NCBI GenBank assembly: GCA_002390825.1 | Contig: DGQR01000201.1 | Location: 1-18,219, forward strand | Direction: 5' to 3' | Source: Rhodoferax sp. UBA4409 | Lineage (GTDB): Bacteria; Pseudomonadota; Gammaproteobacteria; Burkholderiales; Burkholderiaceae_C | DNA: 18,219 nt | In this document: piece by piece, positions 13,649 through 18,219 of the stretch | Position numbering within the stretch: position 1 is the stretch's first letter | Layout of the letters: every line of letters starts with the position of its first letter | Made by a program: the position numbers and the translations under genes | Notes under the pieces: model-generated | What the model saw: only the letters and a program-made list of their open reading frames with translations | Database searches by the model: none | Told to the model about the DNA's origin: nothing

Positions 13649-14818
13649 ATGTCTCCACGATTCATCCTGAAAGCGACGCCGGTTTTGCTCAGTGCCTTGT
13701 TGCTGGCCGCGTGTTCCAAACCTGCGCCTCCTGAGGAACCCGTTCGCGCCGTCAAGTTGATGACGGTAGGGGCGGGCAGCATTCAGTCGAGCCTGGAGTT
13801 TTCAGCCGATGTGCGCGCCCGCGTGGAATCGCGCTTGGGCTTCCGGGTGGGTGGCAAGGTGGTGCGCCGTGCGGTCGATCTCGGCCAAACAGTCAAAGCG
13901 GGTCAAGTGATCGCCCAGCTGGATCCCCAGGACTACAAACTCGCGGCCGACGCGGCCCGCGCGCAAGTGGCTGCGGCGCAAACCAACCGCGACCTCGCGG
14001 CTGCCGACTACAAGCGCTACAAGGAGTTGCGCGACCAGAACTTCATCAGTGGTGCGGAGCTGGAGCGCCGCGATACCGCGCTCAAAGCGGCCCAAGCCCA
14101 GCTGGAACAAGCGCAAGCCCAGCTCAATAGCCAGGGCAATCAAGCCGGCTACACCACGCTGGTGGCAGATGTGTCCGGTGTGGTGACCGCAGTGACTGCC
14201 GAGGTCGGCCAGGTGGTGGCGGCCGGCACGCCGGTGGTGCAGATTGCCCAAGATGGCCCCCGGGATGTGGTCTTCTCGGTGCCGGAAGACAAGGTGGCCA
14301 TGATCAAGACCGGCTCTAAAGTGGAGGTCCGTGTCTGGGCCAGCAAAACGGTGGTGGAGGGCACGGTGCGCGAAGTCGCGGCCAGCGCCGACCCGGTGAC
14401 CCGCACCTTCACGGTCAAGGTGGCACTGGATGGAAAAGACGCTTTGCCCCTGGGGACTACGGTGTCAGTCGTGCCCAAGTCGCTCGATCGTGGCGCGGTC
14501 CAGGTCATCAAGCTGCCAACCACCGCCTTGCTGAAGTCCGGTGCCGGCAGCAGTGTCTGGGTACTGGATACCGCCAGCATGACGGTGAAGTCCCAGCCGG
14601 TGGTGGTAGCCACGGCCGACGGGAACGATGCGGTCATCACCCAGGGCCTGACCCCGGGCATGCAGGTGGTGGTTGCCGGTGTGCATGTGCTGTCGCCCGG
14701 CCAGAAGGTCACTGTTTATCAGCCAAAAGGTGCTGTAGCGCCCGTAGTGTCTACGCCAGCAGCTATGGATTCTGTAGCGCCCGCTGCTGCTGCCGCCAAT
14801 GCAGCTGTGGCCAAGTGA
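13649..14818 (+). CDS. RND efflux periplasmic adaptor subunit (membrane fusion lipoprotein)
   Basis: The adaptor links the inner-membrane RND pump to an outer-membrane channel. The 389-residue precursor starts at ATG 13649 and has a lipoprotein signal peptide with lipobox LAAC (Cys22), so it is anchored as a lipoprotein. Domains in order: barrel-sandwich/lipoyl first half (SRLGFRVGGKVVRRAVDLGQ, about 61-80), an alpha-hairpin rich in Ala and Gln (about 98-165), the second lipoyl half (YTTLVADVSGVVTAVTAEVG), then a beta-barrel (RDVVFSVPEDKVAMI) and a membrane-proximal domain. The last ~30 residues are Ala/Pro/Val-rich low complexity and include a repeat copy (about residues 360-377). The stop is 7 nt before the pump's ATG. 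No TolC-type channel gene follows, so a shared outer-membrane channel encoded elsewhere is expected. The open frame back to 13598 is not used, as it would bury the signal peptide. Confidence 0.92.
   Translation: MSPRFILKATPVLLSALLLAACSKPAPPEEPVRAVKLMTVGAGSIQSSLEFSADVRARVESRLGFRVGGKVVRRAVDLGQTVKAGQVIAQLDPQDYKLAADAARAQVAAAQTNRDLAAADYKRYKELRDQNFISGAELERRDTALKAAQAQLEQAQAQLNSQGNQAGYTTLVADVSGVVTAVTAEVGQVVAAGTPVVQIAQDGPRDVVFSVPEDKVAMIKTGSKVEVRVWASKTVVEGTVREVAASADPVTRTFTVKVALDGKDALPLGTTVSVVPKSLDRGAVQVIKLPTTALLKSGAGSSVWVLDTASMTVKSQPVVVATADGNDAVITQGLTPGMQVVVAGVHVLSPGQKVTVYQPKGAVAPVVSTPAAMDSVAPAAAAANAAVAK
14728..14778 (+). repeat. Dispersed palindromic element, copy 5 (3' end of the adaptor gene)
   Basis: AGGTGCTGTAGCGCCC (14728-14743), core TACGC (14752-14756), GCTA (14762-14765), nine bases, TAGC (14775-14778). 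Core-to-GCTA spacing is 10 nt. It is in sense orientation and encodes GAVAPVVSTPAAMDSVA in the variable C-terminal tail of the adaptor. A second TGTAGCGCCCG (14773-14783) repeats the first arm in direct orientation, so the insert contributes two nearly equal VAP segments. Confidence 0.6.
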
Positions 14819-14825
14819 GGCGACC

Positions 14826-17800
14826 ATGATGCAAGAACCTAGCAAGGGGTTTAACCTCTCCAAATGGGCGCTGGAGCATTCGGCGCTGACCCGCTACCTC
14901 ATGATCGTGCTCATGCTCTTGGGGGCTGCGGCCTACTTTCAGCTCGGCCAGGACGAAGACCCGCCCTTTACTTTCCGCGCTATGGTGGTCCGCACCTATT
15001 GGCCGGGGGCGACGGCCCAGCAAGTGGCCGAGCAGGTCACCGACAAGCTGGAGCGCACCCTGCAAGAGGTGCAATACGCCGACAAAATCCGCAGCTACTC
15101 CAAGCCCGGCGAGTCGCAGATCATTTTCCAGATCAAAGACTCCAGCAAGGGCAGCGAGGTACCCAACGTCTGGTACAGCGTGCGCAAAAAGATCGGCGAT
15201 ATGCGGGGCACCCTGCCCCAAGGCGTGGTGGGCCCATTCTTTAACGACGACTTCGGCGATGTGTATGGCGTGATCTATGCGCTCGAAGGCGAAGGTTTTA
15301 ATTACGCGGAACTCAAAACGCTTGCGGACGATGTGCGCCAGCGCCTGTTGCGGGTGCCGGACGTGGCCAAAGTGGAGTTGTTCGGCGCGCAAGACGAAAA
15401 GCTGTACATCGAGATCTCGCAAAAGCGCTTGGCCCAGTTGGGTCTGGACTTCAACCAGGTGCTGGCCCAGCTCGGCCAGCAGAACGCGGTGGAGTCTGCA
15501 GGTGCGGTGCAAACCCCCTTGGACGTCGTGCAAGTGCGGGTGGGTGGCCAGTTCAATGCAGTGCAGCAATTGGCAGACATGCCGATTCGCGGCGCCAGCG
15601 GCAACCAGTTCCGCCTCAAAGACATTGCCACGATCGGCAAAGGCTATGTGGATCCGCCGTCCGTGAAGGTGCACCACCAGGGCAAAGAGGTGATTGCACT
15701 CGGGGTGTCCATGGCCAAGGGCGGCGACATCATTGCGCTCGGCAATGCGCTGGAGAAGACATTTGTCGGTATCGAGAGAACGCTCCCGGCGGGTATCAAG
15801 CTGGTGCAACTTCAAGACCAGCCTAAATCGGTTTCGAGCTCGGTCAACGAGTTCGTCAAGGTGCTGATTGAAGCGGTGGTGATTGTGCTGGCGGTGAGCT
15901 TTATTGCGCTGGGCCTGCACACCAAGGCCGGTCAGCCTTTCTGGAAGCGCTGGACGCTGGATGTGCGCCCCGGCCTGGTGGTGGGCATCACCATTCCACT
16001 CGTCTTGGCCGTGACCTTTTTAGGCATGTATTACTGGGGTATCGGCTTGCACAAGATTTCGCTGGGCTCGCTCATCATTGCGCTGGGCTTGCTGGTAGAT
16101 GACGCAATCATTGCGGTGGAAATGATGGTCCGCAAGATGGAAGAGGGCTACGACAAGGTGCGGGCCGCGACCTTTGCCTACGAAGTCACCGCCATGCCGA
16201 TGCTGACCGGTACGCTGATTACCGCCGTGGGCTTTTTGCCCATCGGTATGGCCAAGTCAGTGACCGGCGAGTACACCTACGCGATTTTTGCGGTGACGGT
16301 GCTGGCCTTGATTCTGAGCTGGTTTGTGTCGGTGTACTTTGTGCCATATCTGGGGACCCTGCTGCTCAAGAGCCACGACCACCACGGTGGCGAATCGGCA
16401 CACCAGGAGCACTTTGACACGCCGTTCTACAACACCTTCCGCCGCACGGTGAACTGGTGTGTGCAGCATCGCTGGATGACGATTGGCGGGACGATTCTGG
16501 TGTTCGCACTCGGTATTGTGGGCATGGGCAAGGTGCAGCAGCAGTTTTTCCCGGATTCGAGCCGACCCGAGGTCTTGGTGGATATCTGGTTCCCGGAAGG
16601 GACCTCCTTTGCCAATAACCAGGCCGTGACCCAACGGGTGGAAGCACGCCTGATGCAAGAGCCTGGCGTGTCGGCGGTGAGCACCTGGATCGGGTCCGGC
16701 GTGCCCCGGTTCTACTTGCCACTGGACCAGGTGTTCCCGCAGACCAACGTGTCTCAGCTCATCATCATGCCGGTGGACTTGAAGGTGCGTGAGTCTTTGC
16801 GTGTGAAGCTCCCGGCCTTGCTGGCAGCAGAGTTTCCTGAAGTGCGGGGCCGCGTCAAGCTCCTGCCGAACGGGCCACCCGTGCCCTATCCGGTGCAGTT
16901 CCGCGTGGTGGGTTCGGATCCTTTGGTTTTGCGCGACCGCGCAGACGAAGTAAAAGCCGTCATGCGCCAAAGCAGCAATACCCGCGGTGTGAACGACAAC
17001 TGGAATGAGTCGGTCAAGGTGCTCCGCCTGGAGGTGGACCAAGACAAAGCACGCGCCTTGGGCGTTAGCAGCCAGAGCATTGCGCAAGCGGCCAAAACCC
17101 TGTCCACGGGCACCACGGTCGGGCAGTACCGCGAAGGCGACAAACTGATAGACATTGTGTTGCGCCAGCCTTTGGACGAGCGCAACGCCATCACCGATAT
17201 TGCCAATGCGTACCTGCCGACGAGCAGCGGCAAGTCGATCCCGATCACCCAGATCGCCAAACCGGTATTCACTTGGGAGCCCGGCGTGATGTGGCGTGAA
17301 AACCGCGACTACGCCATCACCGTGCAGAGCGATATGGTCGAAGGCTTGCAAGGCGCAACTGTGACCGCCGAACTGCAGCCCAAGATGAAAGAGCTGGAAG
17401 CGCAATGGGCCGCCAAGGGCATCAATGGCTACCGTATTGAAGTGGCGGGCGCTGTTGAGGAGAGTTCCAAAGGCTCGGCGTCCATCGTGGCCGGTGTGCC
17501 TGTGATGTTGTTCTTGACGTTCACCTTGTTGATGCTGCAGTTGCAAAGCTTTAGCCGGTCGTTGCTGGTGTTCATTACCGGTCCCCTCGGTATCGCCGGT
17601 GTGGCCGGCGCACTCATTCTCATGGGGCGGCCCTTTGGTTTTGTTGCGTTGCTGGGCGTGATTGCCTTGATGGGAATGATCCAGCGCAACTCGGTGATTC
17701 TGATCGACCAGATTGAGCAGGACAGGGCGGCGGGTATTCCGGCTTGGGACGCGATTGTGGAGTCTGCAGTGCGACGCTTGCGTCCGATTGTGCTCACCGC

Positions 17801-17972
17801 TGCGGCCGCCGTGCTGGCCATGATCCCGCTGTCTCGCTCGGTTTTCTGGGGGCCGATGGCCGTGGCGATCATGGGTGGCCTTATCGTGGCTACGGTCCTG
17901 ACATTGCTGGCTTTGCCCGCCATGTATGCCGCGTGGTTCCGGGTAAAACGCGAGAATCCTGCGCTGACCTGA
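14826..17972 (+). CDS. RND-family efflux pump inner-membrane subunit (HAE1-like)
   Basis: A 1048-residue proton-driven RND transporter, of normal family length, that expels drugs or other amphiphiles with the adaptor encoded just before it. Expected topology is 12 membrane helices with two large periplasmic loops. TM4 carries the proton-relay pair GLLVDDAIIAVEMM (Asp425, Asp426). In TM10 the Lys of AcrB (Lys940) is replaced by Arg954 in MGMIQRNSVILIDQ. N-terminal motifs LGQDEDPPFTFRAMVV and RTYWPGATAQQVAEQVTDKL, and the extra stretch KAGQPFWKRWTLDVRPG before TM3, suggest a TriC-like branch rather than close AcrB/MexB relatives; this placement is from memory. The start at ATG 14826 has GAGG 5 nt upstream. 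The gene forms a two-gene operon with the adaptor. Substrate unknown. Confidence 0.93.
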   Translation: MMQEPSKGFNLSKWALEHSALTRYLMIVLMLLGAAAYFQLGQDEDPPFTFRAMVVRTYWPGATAQQVAEQVTDKLERTLQEVQYADKIRSYSKPGESQIIFQIKDSSKGSEVPNVWYSVRKKIGDMRGTLPQGVVGPFFNDDFGDVYGVIYALEGEGFNYAELKTLADDVRQRLLRVPDVAKVELFGAQDEKLYIEISQKRLAQLGLDFNQVLAQLGQQNAVESAGAVQTPLDVVQVRVGGQFNAVQQLADMPIRGASGNQFRLKDIATIGKGYVDPPSVKVHHQGKEVIALGVSMAKGGDIIALGNALEKTFVGIERTLPAGIKLVQLQDQPKSVSSSVNEFVKVLIEAVVIVLAVSFIALGLHTKAGQPFWKRWTLDVRPGLVVGITIPLVLAVTFLGMYYWGIGLHKISLGSLIIALGLLVDDAIIAVEMMVRKMEEGYDKVRAATFAYEVTAMPMLTGTLITAVGFLPIGMAKSVTGEYTYAIFAVTVLALILSWFVSVYFVPYLGTLLLKSHDHHGGESAHQEHFDTPFYNTFRRTVNWCVQHRWMTIGGTILVFALGIVGMGKVQQQFFPDSSRPEVLVDIWFPEGTSFANNQAVTQRVEARLMQEPGVSAVSTWIGSGVPRFYLPLDQVFPQTNVSQLIIMPVDLKVRESLRVKLPALLAAEFPEVRGRVKLLPNGPPVPYPVQFRVVGSDPLVLRDRADEVKAVMRQSSNTRGVNDNWNESVKVLRLEVDQDKARALGVSSQSIAQAAKTLSTGTTVGQYREGDKLIDIVLRQPLDERNAITDIANAYLPTSSGKSIPITQIAKPVFTWEPGVMWRENRDYAITVQSDMVEGLQGATVTAELQPKMKELEAQWAAKGINGYRIEVAGAVEESSKGSASIVAGVPVMLFLTFTLLMLQLQSFSRSLLVFITGPLGIAGVAGALILMGRPFGFVALLGVIALMGMIQRNSVILIDQIEQDRAAGIPAWDAIVESAVRRLRPIVLTAAAAVLAMIPLSRSVFWGPMAVAIMGGLIVATVLTLLALPAMYAAWFRVKRENPALT

Positions 17973-17979
17973 AAGTGGG

Positions 17980-18006
17980 GCCCGCTTGCAGGTTAAAATA
18001 GCGGGC
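17980..18006 (+). terminator. Inverted repeat after the RND operon, weak terminator candidate
   Basis: GCCCGC (17980-17985) and GCGGGC (18001-18006) can pair around a 15-nt AT-rich loop containing TTAAAATA. Only two T residues follow, so it is a poor intrinsic terminator. TAAAAT (17994-17999) in the loop resembles a -10 box, but I see no matching -35, so I do not call a promoter for the downstream tRNA. Confidence 0.25.
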
Positions 18007-18083
18007 TTACCGATTTCAAACGGGTGGCCGGGGTGTTGTGAGCAATGTTCACAGTTGAGTCCGGCTCTCGAGTTTTGTTTTTT

Positions 18084-18170
18084 GCGCGGGTGGCGAAATT
18101 GGTAGACGCACCAGGTTTAGGTCCTGACGCCCGCAAGGGTGTGGGGGTTCGAGTCCCCCCCCGCGCACCA
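18084..18170 (+). tRNA. tRNA-Leu (anticodon UAG)
   Basis: A complete 87-nt class II tRNA. The acceptor stem GCGCGGG (18084-18090) pairs with CCCGCGC, followed by discriminator A and an encoded CCA (18168-18170). The D-arm contains GGTAGACGC. The anticodon stem CAGG/CCTG encloses the loop TTTAGGT with anticodon TAG (18118-18120), reading CUA and, by wobble, other CUN leucine codons. The long variable arm (around CGCCCGCAAGGGTG) is typical of leucine tRNAs. The T-arm is GGGGG-TTCGAGT-CCCCC. It lies 111 nt after the RND operon. Confidence 0.98.
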
Positions 18171-18187
18171 GTCCGACACATCAGCCC

Positions 18188-18218
18188 GGCGCCTCACGGC
18201 GCCATGGCCCCTTGGGCC
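18188..18218 (+). terminator. Two hairpins downstream of tRNA-Leu, possible terminator
   Basis: The first hairpin is GGCGCC (18188-18193), loop TCAC, GGCGCC (18198-18203). The second is GGCCC (18206-18210), loop CTT, GGGCC (18214-18218). The window ends one base later with a T, so whether a T-tract follows cannot be seen. Confidence 0.4.
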
Positions 18219-18219
18219 T

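Noticed and set aside
14763..17546. Long antisense open frames opposite the RND pump gene (14763-15920 and 16257-17546, minus strand)
   Set aside because: They are His/Gln/Arg-rich, match no family I recognise and lie fully inside a clear RND gene; long antisense frames are usual in GC-rich DNA.
14826..17972. RND pump as the hopanoid transporter HpnN of the neighbouring hpn genes
   Set aside because: HpnN is an MMPL-type protein without an adaptor partner; this one is about 1050 residues, HAE1-like, paired with an adaptor lipoprotein and transcribed away from the hpn genes.
1..18219. Mobile element, prophage, CRISPR array or toxin-antitoxin system
   Set aside because: No transposase, integrase, cas or antitoxin-like frames, and no regularly spaced direct repeats; the tRNA-Leu 3' end shows no duplicated attachment site within the window.

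Overview
The window looks like chromosomal DNA of a betaproteobacterium, most likely a member of the Comamonadaceae (Rhodoferax/Curvibacter/Polaromonas type). This rests on the high-GC coding style, the character of the encoded proteins (TctA, ModABC, HemH, SlyX, HpnCDE, RND pump) and a short dispersed repeat that I associate with that family from memory. The genes are mostly housekeeping or common accessory genes. I see no phage, insertion sequence, CRISPR array or toxin-antitoxin pair.

Layout. (1) 1-444: C-terminal end of a TctA-type permease, followed by a repeat copy and a strong rho-independent terminator. (2) 555-3116: modABC, a tightly packed molybdate ABC importer operon. (3) 3217-4854: a soluble diguanylate cyclase with a TPR-like N-terminal half and an intact GGDEF domain and I-site. 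(4) 4876-7223, minus strand: a compact cluster transcribed as small HTH protein, hemH (ferrochelatase), slyX, LysE/RhtB exporter. (5) 7353-8060, plus strand: a HAD phosphatase whose 3' end overlaps the convergent acylase gene. (6) 8038-13495, minus strand: hpnC-hpnD-hpnE and a penicillin-acylase-family (S45 Ntn-hydrolase) gene, all within 14 nt of each other or overlapping. HpnD makes presqualene diphosphate from two farnesyl diphosphates, HpnC turns it into hydroxysqualene, and HpnE reduces that to squalene, the hopanoid precursor. (7) 13649-17972, plus strand: a divergent RND efflux operon (lipoprotein adaptor plus HAE1-like pump), with a clear sigma70-type promoter and a TetR-like operator in the divergent gap. 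(8) 18084-18170: tRNA-Leu(UAG).

The most unusual signal is a roughly 45-52 bp imperfectly palindromic element present in five recognisable copies. One is intergenic next to the terminator. Four lie inside coding sequences: two in hpnE, one in hpnC and one at the 3' end of the RND adaptor gene. All five keep the same internal geometry (a TGCGC-like core exactly 10 nt from a GCTA-N9-TAGC inverted repeat), lie in both orientations and keep the host frames open. Also worth a look are the acylase at the end of the squalene operon and the TetR-type operator with no repressor gene beside it.
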